Source: Nitrospiraceae bacterium (GTDB taxonomy: Bacteria; Nitrospirota; Thermodesulfovibrionia; Thermodesulfovibrionales; UBA6898). Taken from it: a stretch of 62,749 nucleotides of DNA. Shown one piece after another: positions 36,473-43,111 of the stretch (its first letter is position 1; each line of letters begins with the position of its first letter). The notes beneath the pieces are model-generated. The model was given only the letters and a program-made list of their open reading frames with translations. It did no database searches and had not been told where the DNA came from. The position numbers were made by a program, and so were the translations under genes. Where the stretch lies: assembly GCA_020347665.1 (NCBI GenBank), contig CP070737.1, positions 1,580,412 through 1,643,160 on the forward strand. Direction: 5' to 3'.

Positions 36473-36559
36473 ATGATTAGTGCGTTTACGGTTATGTTTG
36501 CGCTTGCCATGCTCGTTGTTATGATATTCGGCATCGCGACCATTTCCATTAGGCAGTAG
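36473..36559 (+). CDS. 28-residue single-helix membrane peptide
   Basis: A complete small gene with AGGAGG 8 bases before the ATG. Nearly all of the product (MISAFTVMFALAMLVVMIFG and a short ISIRQ end) is one membrane helix. It is 51 bases after the ferredoxin gene and probably cotranscribed. Small single-helix subunits are known partners of respiratory membrane complexes (CydX, KdpF-like), so a structural role in the NrfD complex is suggested but unproven. Confidence 0.6.
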   Translation: MISAFTVMFALAMLVVMIFGIATISIRQ

Positions 36560-36700
36560 CGGTTTCTGTTTCGGGGGCGGGACTGGTAGTGCTGGTGTGC
36601 GGTATCCGGCCTCGACCCGTAACTGAAGCAGGTGGCTGTCTCCATTAGCGCGAAGATAAGGCGTTTAGTCTTTTTGATGACAAAGGAGAGAGGATAAGTA

Positions 36701-37333
36701 ATGACAAGCATACTTATAGCCGACGACCATTCAATCGTACGCGAGGGGCTGAAGCAGGTCCTCGTGGATACGCCCGATATGGTCGTAACTGATGAAGCGA
36801 AAGACGGCAATGAAGCGCTCTGCAAGGCACTGGGAAGTGATTTTGACGTGGTTGTACTGGATATATCGATGCCCGGTAAAAACGGGCTTGAGGTTTTAAG
36901 GGAAATAAAGAGCCATAAGCCAAAACTTCCGGTTCTGATCCTCAGTGTGTATCCGGAGGACCAGTATGCGCTTCGGGTTTTAAAAGCCGGTGCGGCGGGA
37001 TACCTTTCGAAGGAAAGCGCTCCCGACGAACTGATAGACGCCTTAGAGAAAGTAGCAAACGGGACCAAATATATATCTTCTGCTGTCCTTGAAGAGATAA
37101 CCGATACGCTCGACATAAATACAGAAAGACCGGTTCATGAGAGACTTTCCGACCGTGAGTTTCAGGTCCTGCGCATGATTGCCTCAGGCAGGACAATAAG
37201 GGAGATTGCCGAAGAACTGGGAATAAATATAAAAACGGTCAGTACTTACAGGGTGCGTATACTTGAGAAGATGAGAATAAAGAATAATGCTGAACTGACA
37301 CATTACGCAATAAAAAATCAGCTGGTCCACTGA
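36701..37333 (+). CDS. NarL/LuxR-type response regulator 1
   Basis: A 210-residue regulator with an N-terminal receiver (ILIADDHSIVREGL; phosphoacceptor Asp54 in VVVLDISMPG; Lys in LSKESAPDEL) and a C-terminal LuxR helix-turn-helix (LSDREFQVLRMIASGRTIRE, IKTVSTYRVRILEKM). It is a close paralogue of the regulator at 39498, roughly 70-75 per cent identical by eye. A kinase of the NarX class lies between them. Confidence 0.93.
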   Translation: MTSILIADDHSIVREGLKQVLVDTPDMVVTDEAKDGNEALCKALGSDFDVVVLDISMPGKNGLEVLREIKSHKPKLPVLILSVYPEDQYALRVLKAGAAGYLSKESAPDELIDALEKVANGTKYISSAVLEEITDTLDINTERPVHERLSDREFQVLRMIASGRTIREIAEELGINIKTVSTYRVRILEKMRIKNNAELTHYAIKNQLVH

Positions 37334-37594
37334 ACAGAGATTTAATAAACAGTATCCGCCCTTAGTCTTCATTCCTGTATTACCTTTGTCAGGCCGCAGT
37401 GCACGCCGAATCTTTCCGCCAGATATGAGTCGTTCGCTCCATAAACTTTCAGCATATTCAGTAATATACCGGCCGAAGCGTCACATAATTTCAACCCTTA
37501 CCAATTAACCTAAAAATGAGGTAGAATATGAACGGGAGTATTTATATATTTCGCTAAGAGACCTTGAAAATGCATACATTCAGGATGATGTGCA

Positions 37595-39523
37595 ATGATC
37601 ATCGGTAAACTTCTGAATAAACCCCTGCAGTTTGTTTTTATCATCGCCTGCCTTATAGCATTGGCATATCCCGCAATTAACATATTTATCGTTTTCCCGT
37701 CATTTAAGAATTTACTGGTCAGGGACGCCGAAGATATCGCGGGGCAAATAGCGCGGCACTTTTCCAGAGAAGCAGTTTCATTCAATAATCTGAAAGATAC
37801 TCCCGATTTCGCCGAAGAGGCCAAAAGGTTCGAGGAGGAGTACAAACTGGAGCAAATGAAGGTTTACTCAGAAACCGGCGTTATAGTGTATTCTTCCACT
37901 CCAGGAGAAATAGGAAAGATCAATCAGGATGCATACTTTCGAGAAATAGTCGCGAAAGGGAATAACTATTCCAAGCTCGTTAAAAAAGACTCGAAAACGT
38001 TTGAAGGCCGTGTAGTAGATGCCGACGTGGTGGAAGCATATGTACCGGTAATTGAAGAAGGCAGGTTTGTCGGAGCCGTTGAGGTATATTACGATATCAC
38101 GCTCAAGAACCAGGCGATAGTAAAGAAGGTATTTTTATATTCAATTATACCTTTTTCCTTGATGTTCATTTTACTGATAGTAGTTGCCGTTGTTTTATTA
38201 AAAGCGGAAAAAACAGCCGTTGAGCTACAAACCGGAGAAATGTACATCAATTACTTATCTCCTCTGTATCTTCTGCTCATAACCACAATTGCGATTTTCT
38301 CCGTGGAGTCGATAGTCATGCTGTTTCTCTCCGTCTTTCCCCCCATTTCCCCGGTTGGCGTGGCACTACTGGATTCTTCATTGTTAATAATGATTATCGC
38401 TCCTGTGTTATACTTTTCTCTGTTAAGACCGTTAAAAAAGCATATTGCTGAACGCAGGCGAATGGAGGAGGTGGTGAGGCGGAGCGAAGAGAAGTATCGT
38501 TCTTTGGTGGAGTCAACCGATGATTCTATATATCTGGTGGACAGGAACTACAAGTATTTATTCATAAACAGAAAACATTTATCAAGGATGGGTTTATCGG
38601 AAGAAGAAGGTATTGACAGAAGCTACCATGATCTTCATTCGCCTGAAGAGATAGATAGTTTTGTAGAAAAGGTCGATAAGGTTTTCGAAATGGGACAGGC
38701 TGTGCAACAGGAACATATAAGCCAGAGGGACAGACGTTATTTCCTACGGACAATGAGTCCGCTAAAGGGCTCGGAGGATGAGACGGTTGCCGTAAATGTT
38801 ATTTCAAAAGATATCACAGAGATTAAGCGCTTCGAGGAAAAATTGAAGGAACTTTCCCGCCATCTGGAAGCGGTGAGGGAAGAGGAGAGGACTAATATCG
38901 CCCGAGAGGTCCATGATGAACTCGGACAGGCATTGACAGCCCTCAAGATGGACGCATCCTGGCTGAACAAAAAATTGCCCAGAGGCGAGGAACTGCTCAT
39001 CGAAAAGACGAAAGCCATGACAAAGACCATCGGCAACATTATTCAGAGCGTAAAGAAAATATCGTCGAAGTTGAGACCCTCGGTGCTGGATCACTTCGGC
39101 CTTGCAGCGGCAATCGAGGGGGAGGCGATTGAACTGAAAGAGCGGACCGGCATTGATTGTAAAGTTACTGTGGAGCCCGAGGACATAAGGCTGGACAAGG
39201 AACACTCTACAGCGATTTTCCGTATTTTTCAGGAGGCGCTGACGAACATTACACGTCATGCGGAGGCAACGACTGTGAATGTCAGCCTCGAGCTGGATTC
39301 CAACAGAGTGACTCTGACGGTAAAAGATAACGGGAAGGGGATTACAGAGGATCAGCTTTCAAAGCCCGAATCGTTTGGCCTCATGGGGATACAGGAGCGC
39401 GCTGACTCTTTAAGGGGAAAGGTAAAAATTAGCGGCACTCCCGGCAAGGGAACGCAGGTGAAGGTAGTTATTCCACTTGACGGCAAGGAGAAGGGAAATG
39501 CTGAAAATACTCATAGCCGATGA
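37595..39523 (+). CDS. HisKA_3 sensor histidine kinase with CACHE-like and PAS domains
   Basis: A 642-residue kinase. A helix at about 12-33, a periplasmic CACHE-like sensor (KVYSETGVIVYSS, YVPVIEEGRFVGAVEVYYD) and three further helices between about 175 and 285 precede a PAS domain (about 290-410), a HisKA_3 domain with His440 (REEERTNIAREVHDELGQAL) and a HATPase end (GLMGIQERADSL). It overlaps regulator 2 by 26 bases, so the pair is cotranslated. Regulator 1 upstream is probably a second target. Confidence 0.93.
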   Translation: MIIGKLLNKPLQFVFIIACLIALAYPAINIFIVFPSFKNLLVRDAEDIAGQIARHFSREAVSFNNLKDTPDFAEEAKRFEEEYKLEQMKVYSETGVIVYSSTPGEIGKINQDAYFREIVAKGNNYSKLVKKDSKTFEGRVVDADVVEAYVPVIEEGRFVGAVEVYYDITLKNQAIVKKVFLYSIIPFSLMFILLIVVAVVLLKAEKTAVELQTGEMYINYLSPLYLLLITTIAIFSVESIVMLFLSVFPPISPVGVALLDSSLLIMIIAPVLYFSLLRPLKKHIAERRRMEEVVRRSEEKYRSLVESTDDSIYLVDRNYKYLFINRKHLSRMGLSEEEGIDRSYHDLHSPEEIDSFVEKVDKVFEMGQAVQQEHISQRDRRYFLRTMSPLKGSEDETVAVNVISKDITEIKRFEEKLKELSRHLEAVREEERTNIAREVHDELGQALTALKMDASWLNKKLPRGEELLIEKTKAMTKTIGNIIQSVKKISSKLRPSVLDHFGLAAAIEGEAIELKERTGIDCKVTVEPEDIRLDKEHSTAIFRIFQEALTNITRHAEATTVNVSLELDSNRVTLTVKDNGKGITEDQLSKPESFGLMGIQERADSLRGKVKISGTPGKGTQVKVVIPLDGKEKGNAENTHSR

Positions 39524-40130
39524 TCACGCAATTGTGCGAGAGGGGCTGAAACAGGTCCTTGCGGATACGTCCGACATGGTTGTATCCGATGAAGCGGCCG
39601 ATACAGAGGAAACTCTCAGAAAAGCACTGGGTGGCGATTTCGATGTGGTTGTACTTGATATATCGATGCCGGGCAGAGGAGGGATTGAAGTTCTAAAACA
39701 GATAAAAAGTCAAAAACCCAAACTTCCTGTTCTGGTCCTGAGCATGTATCCGGAGCAACAATATGCCCTTCGGGTCCTGAAGGCTGGTGCGGCGGGATAT
39801 CTTACGAAGGAAAGCGCGCCGGATGAACTGATTGACGCAATAAGGAAAGTATCAAAGGGGATGAAATACGTCTCTGCCCATTTGGCAGAGGAGATTGCTT
39901 TTGCCCTTGATTCAGACGCTGAAAGGCCGATTCAGGAGACATTGTCGGACCGCGAGTTTCAAGTCCTGTGCATGATCGCGTCGGGCAAGACCACGGCAAA
40001 GATTGCCGAGGAACTCGCGTTGAGCGTAAAGACGGTAAGCACCTACCGGTCACGTATTCTTGAGAAGATGCGAATGAAGAACAACGCCGAATTAACCCAT
40101 TACGCGATAAAAAACAAGCTTGTGATTTAA
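39498..40130 (+). CDS. NarL/LuxR-type response regulator 2
   Basis: A 210-residue regulator starting MLKILIADDHAIV at an ATG with AAGGAG upstream; an in-frame start at 39477 is less likely because it would precede the receiver by extra residues. Phosphoacceptor Asp54, the Lys of TKESAPDEL and the LuxR helix-turn-helix (LSDREFQVLCMIASG, VKTVSTYRSRILEKM) are intact. It is paralogous to regulator 1 and to the fossil at 40782. Confidence 0.93.
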   Translation: MLKILIADDHAIVREGLKQVLADTSDMVVSDEAADTEETLRKALGGDFDVVVLDISMPGRGGIEVLKQIKSQKPKLPVLVLSMYPEQQYALRVLKAGAAGYLTKESAPDELIDAIRKVSKGMKYVSAHLAEEIAFALDSDAERPIQETLSDREFQVLCMIASGKTTAKIAEELALSVKTVSTYRSRILEKMRMKNNAELTHYAIKNKLVI

Positions 40131-40149
40131 AAGAAAGGACTTGAGTTAT

Positions 40150-40245
40150 ATGAAAAAGGCCTTGATATTGTTTCATGAGAAGATCCTGGATGTAACAAGC
40201 GAAGAAATAAAACGCTTAGAACTGATTGGCAGGCCTCACGGTTAG
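40150..40245 (+). CDS. Possible 31-residue protein
   Basis: A short frame 20 bases after regulator 2 (begins MKKALILFHEKILDVTSEEI). AAAGGAC lies about 9 bases upstream. No family is recognised and the length gives little power to judge it. Confidence 0.3.
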   Translation: MKKALILFHEKILDVTSEEIKRLELIGRPHG

Positions 40246-40250
40246 GGCAG

Positions 40251-40457
40251 TTATTGTAATGATTCGGGGTATCGAAGTCCGATATCCAGAAACAGGAAGC
40301 CGAGAGTGAGTCCGGCGGTAGCCTCGGGGAAGAGTATGCACCCGGCAATGAACGTGGCCAGATAAGCGGCGCTGATGCGCCTGCTTACGCCTTTGCCTTT
40401 AGGCGTGGAGATTGCGACCTCGACTGCGCCTCGTACAGCCCGGGTTTTTTCACTCAT
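40251..40457 (-). CDS. Small hypothetical membrane protein
   Basis: About 68 residues from an ATG at 40457 (an earlier ATG lies at 40472). A basic N-terminal part (TPKGKGVSRRIS) leads to a hydrophobic hairpin (AAYLATFIAGCILFPEATAG and LTLGFLFLDIGL). No clear ribosome site. Its composition is protein-like, but there is no recognised family. Confidence 0.35.
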   Translation of the reverse strand: MSEKTRAVRGAVEVAISTPKGKGVSRRISAAYLATFIAGCILFPEATAGLTLGFLFLDIGLRYPESLQ

Positions 40458-40517
40458 AAGATTCGCCTTCATGAGATGTAGTCTTTATCCTTATTTATTC
40501 GTAGTCCCAATTGGTAA

Positions 40518-40742
40518 CTATATGTAATATTCCTTCTTATACCATTCTAATACTTTTTCTCCTTTTTTTGTAGTCTTTTTTCCTATTTGACCAGATATTT
40601 GCTGGGTTGTCACGTCTGAATGGGCATTTATCTCCTTCAGTTTATTCCTGAAATTCAGTCTCTTTTCAGACGTAATCAATTGATTTATATGAAAATAACC
40701 GGCAGGCATCTGTTTTTTCCGTTTGACCGGACGGTACGACAA
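40518..40742 (-). CDS. Small basic hypothetical protein
   Basis: A 74-residue frame from a TTG at 40742, or 63 residues from an ATG at 40709. It is lysine-rich and hydrophilic (ITSEKRLNFRNKLKEINAHS). No ribosome site of quality and no family. It adjoins the fossil regulator and may itself be a relic. Confidence 0.3.
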   Translation of the reverse strand: MSYRPVKRKKQMPAGYFHINQLITSEKRLNFRNKLKEINAHSDVTTQQISGQIGKKTTKKGEKVLEWYKKEYYI

Positions 40743-40781
40743 ATATTCTTATCTGGGATAAATAAGATATTCTTGAAATAG

Positions 40782-40901
40782 CCCAAATTTCCTTTTCTGG
40801 TCCTGAGCATGCATCCGGAGAAACAATATGCCCTTTGGATACTTAAGGCGGGCGTGGCGGGATATCTTACCGAGAAAAGCGCGACGGATGAGGTGTATTA
40901 A
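40782..40901 (+). pseudogene. Fossil fragment of a third NarL-type regulator
   Basis: The frame reads PKFPFLVLSMHPEKQYALWI then LKAGVAGYLTEKSATDEVY and stop. It aligns without gaps to PKLPVLVLSMYPEQQYALRV and LKAGAAGYLTKESAPDEL of regulator 2, the strand-4 to helix-5 part of a receiver. Both ends are missing and a TAG lies just upstream in frame. It is a decayed third copy of the regulator family in this cluster. Confidence 0.85.
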
Positions 40902-41189
40902 TAAAATAAGCATTCGTCATAAAACCATTCATCCCTTCAATCAACCTGTTTATCTGCAAAGCTACAGGTTCAGCAAATCGTCACAACTAACTTTTTTTGG
41001 TTGCAAACGATAATCCAAGAAAAACATTTTCCTGTTATCTGGAACATCAAATATTCGCCATTCGTGAAAATTGCACTTATTAATCTGTAAACTCAAAATT
41101 GGTCAAAAACCGTCAAAATTTCCTTTGTACTGCTTTTATTCTACAAAAATACAGCTTCATGTCCGACAAGAAAAACTGTGTTTGCCGGA
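40902..41189. other. Gap before the riboswitch unit
   Basis: No gene is supported. TGTCCG (41160-41165) and CGGACA (41186-41191) form a loose inverted pair just before the promoter at 41190. Confidence 0.4.
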
Positions 41190-41218
41190 CAGACAGGTCA
41201 TTTCATCAATCATATAAT
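41190..41218 (+). promoter_or_regulatory. Promoter of the riboswitch transcript
   Basis: CAGACA (41190-41195) and a consensus TATAAT (41213-41218) stand 17 bases apart, predicting a start near 41225, about 15 bases ahead of the folded leader. Confidence 0.6.
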
Positions 41219-41235
41219 TAAAGCAATTAGATAGT

Positions 41236-41325
41236 GGACATCCAGATAAAGCTAAACCCTCCGTGAGAAGGGGTCAGAAAGCGGCGGGTGCTGATTGTAT
41301 CAAAGCATGGCCGAGCTGCCGAAGG
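41236..41325 (+). ncRNA. GEMM-like (cyclic dinucleotide) riboswitch aptamer
   Basis: The leader has the layout of GEMM aptamers. CATCC/GGGTG and GCT/AGC form the P1 helix with an internal loop; the conserved GCTAAACC enters a hairpin with a GTGA (GNRA) tetraloop and exits through GGGGTCAGAAAGC, comparable to GGGACGCAAAGCC; then CGGGT and a second arm GGCCGAGCTGCCGAAG, comparable to the family GCCGGGTTGCCGAAG. Several core bases differ from c-di-GMP-I consensus (GAAAG for CAAAG), so the ligand could be c-di-GMP, cGAMP or something else. A terminator overlaps its 3' end. Confidence 0.6.
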
Positions 41326-41353
41326 ATAAACCTTTGGAAAAGTCGGTTTTTTT
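41319..41353 (+). terminator. Terminator overlapping the aptamer 3' end
   Basis: CCGAAGG (41319-41325) pairs with CCTTTGG (41331-41337) around ATAAA, and an outer CCGA can pair with TCGG just before seven T (41347-41353). The 5' arm is also part of the aptamer's second helix, so ligand binding and termination are mutually dependent, as in transcriptional riboswitches. Confidence 0.65.
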
Positions 41354-41451
41354 ATTAACTGAGTATTCATGAAAGAAAGGAGATGCCTAATGTGATACTC
41401 ATTGCTCTGTTAACACCAGTCTTTTAAGCATCAAAGAGGGAGGGGGAAATC

Positions 41452-41691
41452 ACGGGAAAAAGAATAGCAATAGCGCTGTTTGTATTGCTTTGTTTCACGG
41501 CTGCATTTGCTGGTGATGGCCCTAGTATCAAGGGGCAGACGCGTGAAGGCATTCAAATGGCAATGCAACAGCATGTCAATAATAATACAGTAAAGGGAGG
41601 TTTATACGTGAGTTGCTCCGATTTCGCAGACAGTGAAGGGACATCATATTGTGTGGGGTGGCTGCGGAAGAAAATGGGAAGTTTAGAGTAG
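41452..41691 (+). CDS. Small secreted protein controlled by the riboswitch
   Basis: About 79 residues: a signal peptide (TGKRIAIALFVLLCFTAAFA) and a mature part of about 59 residues with two cysteines (YVSCSDFADSEGTSYC). No ATG, GTG or TTG lies at the expected position: the frame is closed by a TAA at 41425 and the codon 9 bases after GGAGG is ACG (41452). Either ACG is used, or the gene has lost its start by one transition; a TTG at 41485 would cut the signal peptide in half. Function unknown. Confidence 0.55.
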   Translation, partial: TGKRIAIALFVLLCFTAAFAGDGPSIKGQTREGIQMAMQQHVNNNTVKGGLYVSCSDFADSEGTSYCVGWLRKKMGSLE

Positions 41692-41741
41692 TAGACTCAA
41701 TAGTGCACAAGACAGGCAAGCAGAAAAGGAGATATCACTCA

Positions 41742-41792
41742 GTGAGTTCTCAAGTGAGTCCCGGATGGCACGGCGATCACTGCGACGACTAG
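41742..41792 (+). CDS. Possible 16-residue peptide gene
   Basis: GTG start with AAGGAG 10 bases upstream; product MSSQVSPGWHGDHCDD. It lies between the secreted-protein gene and the terminator. A peptide this short can arise by chance; a signalling or modified peptide is only a possibility. Confidence 0.2.
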   Translation: MSSQVSPGWHGDHCDD

Positions 41793-41810
41793 CCATGATA
41801 GTGTGCTGAT

Positions 41811-41841
41811 GCAGAGTCTTCAATAAGACTCTGCCTTTTTT
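41811..41841 (+). terminator. Rho-independent terminator of the riboswitch unit
   Basis: A perfect 10-bp stem (GCAGAGTCTT and complement) with a CAAT loop and a run of T. It closes the transcript that starts at the promoter near 41190. Confidence 0.85.
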
Positions 41842-41940
41842 TCTTTTAATATTTCGATATATCCTTACCCCAAATTAATGGATACCCCATATATTTTGTA
41901 TTATTTTGATAGGAGGTGTCTATGAGGTCAAGGAAAGAGA

Positions 41941-42027
41941 TGGTGCCGAAGGGGGGACTCGAACCCCCACAGCGTTTCCGCCACTAGACCCTGAACCTAG
42001 CGCGTCTACCAATTCCGCCACTTCGGC
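41941..42027 (-). tRNA. tRNA-Leu (CAG anticodon)
   Basis: The minus strand folds as an 87-base class II tRNA. Acceptor GCCGAAG pairs with CTTCGGC, the CCA end is encoded, the anticodon stem CTAGG/TCTAG holds loop TTCAGGG (anticodon CAG, codon CTG), the variable arm is GGCG-AAA-CGCT-like, and the T-stem is GGGGG/CCCCC. Its 3' end is copied at 26195 and, less exactly, at 31691, and its 5' end at 42136. It is the likely integration target of the islands to its left. Confidence 0.95.
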
Positions 42028-42049
42028 AATATGCGCAATATATATTCTA

Positions 42050-42135
42050 AGCGCGACTACCTTCGGTAGTCAGGCCTGCCTGCCGGCACCTGTCTGGCAA
42101 GCGGTAAAGGCAGGACTTCCTTCGGCAGTTAAATT
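42050..42135. repeat. Palindromic repeats upstream of tRNA-Leu
   Basis: GACTACC-TTC-GGTAGTC is a perfect hairpin at about 42055-42071. GCCTGCCTGCCGGCACCTGT and a following AGGCAGG continue the CCTG-CAGG repeat family. The block separates the intact tRNA-Leu from the tRNA fragment at 42136. Confidence 0.55.
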
Positions 42136-42158
42136 TACCAATTCCGCCACTTCGGCAA
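42136..42158 (-). pseudogene. tRNA-Leu 5'-end fragment
   Basis: These 23 bases are identical to 42007-42029, the 5' acceptor strand and start of the D-arm of the intact tRNA-Leu, in the same orientation and 129 bases away. The rest of the second tRNA is missing and its place is taken by palindromic repeats. It is a remnant of a duplicated tRNA-Leu gene. Confidence 0.75.
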
Positions 42159-42222
42159 CGGATTATATTATCTTGCACCGAGAACGTCTTGTCAACAGGA
42201 ATGCGTCTTCGTGAAGAAAAGC

Positions 42223-43035
42223 CTACTTCTTATCGATGAATGAAATAATCGCTTCAGCCTTTCGAAAACCAGAACGTACTACCCCGTCGGGAAAGATCAG
42301 GGCTGGTGTGCCGCTTATACCGAGCTTCTTGGCAAGCTTTATATTGTCATCTACTTCATTTGTTTCGCACGATGGATCAGGGATCGTCTTTTTTGCGAAA
42401 GCATCTTCCAGCATCTCAAGAGACTGTTCACAGAGAATTGATTTGCTCTTTTTATATGCTTCCTTGTGATTCGGTAACGGATAGAGGATGATATAAAAGG
42501 CAATATCCTTTCTCTCTGCCACAACCTGCTTCATCTCCGGATGAAGTTTGGAGCAGTATGGTCAATCTACATCATCAAATACCACGACACGGTGCTTCGC
42601 CCTCTTATCACCGATCAGCAGTGCTTTCTCATACGGTATTAACGACAGATCAACTTTATTGATAAGGGCAAAGCTTTCCTCGGTCAGGTTTTTTCTGGTT
42701 CTGGCATCAAGAAGATTTCCCGCAATAATATAATTGAGTGATTCATCAAGATAAACAATGCCCTTCTTGCCTCGTGATTCAAATCCGACCTCCCATAAAT
42801 CGTTAATCACACTCTTTTTTACGTGTATGATTGTGACGTCCGGGACGAGATTGATTAAGGCATTTCTCGCCTGATCATGGGAAAGCGAGTCAGCCCGGGC
42901 AGTTGCTGTTACTGCCACTGCTCCCGAATCAGAAATCGTATCCGCTTTCTGTGATGAAATGCTTTCAGAACTCTGCTGACACCCCATTAAAACCAGAAGC
43001 ATTACAGCAATACTGAAGAATCTCCGACTGGACAT
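42223..43035 (-). CDS. DsbC-like thiol-disulfide lipoprotein with predicted selenocysteine
   Basis: One continuous frame of 270 residues interrupted only by TGA at 42564-42562, which falls exactly at the first Cys of a thioredoxin-fold CPYC site: VVVFDDVD-U-PYCSKLHPEMK. Sec158 would pair with Cys161. A lipoprotein signal (VLMGC, lipobox LMGC), an N-terminal DsbC/DsbG-like dimer domain, and a thioredoxin domain with cis-Pro loop ISGTPALIFPDG are present. The downstream half has no own ribosome site. A SECIS-like hairpin starts right after the TGA. It would shuffle disulfides in the periplasm, with electrons perhaps from the CcdA-like protein. Confidence 0.88.
42526..42564 (-). promoter_or_regulatory. 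SECIS-like hairpin after the TGA codon
   Basis: On the minus strand the TGA is followed, after 15 bases, by CTTCATC-CGGA-GATGAAG, a perfect 7-bp stem with a 4-base loop whose second base is G. CTG and CAG pair outside it with a 7-base bulge on the 5' side. Position (loop about 22 bases after TGA) and shape agree with bacterial SECIS elements bound by SelB. Confidence 0.75.
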
Positions 43036-43111
43036 TCAGGGATTATACCACAACCTTTTATCAGGGATGCAACAATACCGTGTGATGTATGACAGTGCGG
43101 AAAACACTGTG

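Noticed and set aside
36454-37116. 220-codon frame antisense to response regulator 1
   Set aside because: It is the shadow of a strongly conserved NarL-type gene; its translation is serine-rich and has no domain.
42223-42534. Separate gene for the C-terminal half of the DsbC-like protein
   Set aside because: It has no ribosome site, begins inside the thioredoxin fold just after the active site, and is in frame with the upstream part across the TGA.
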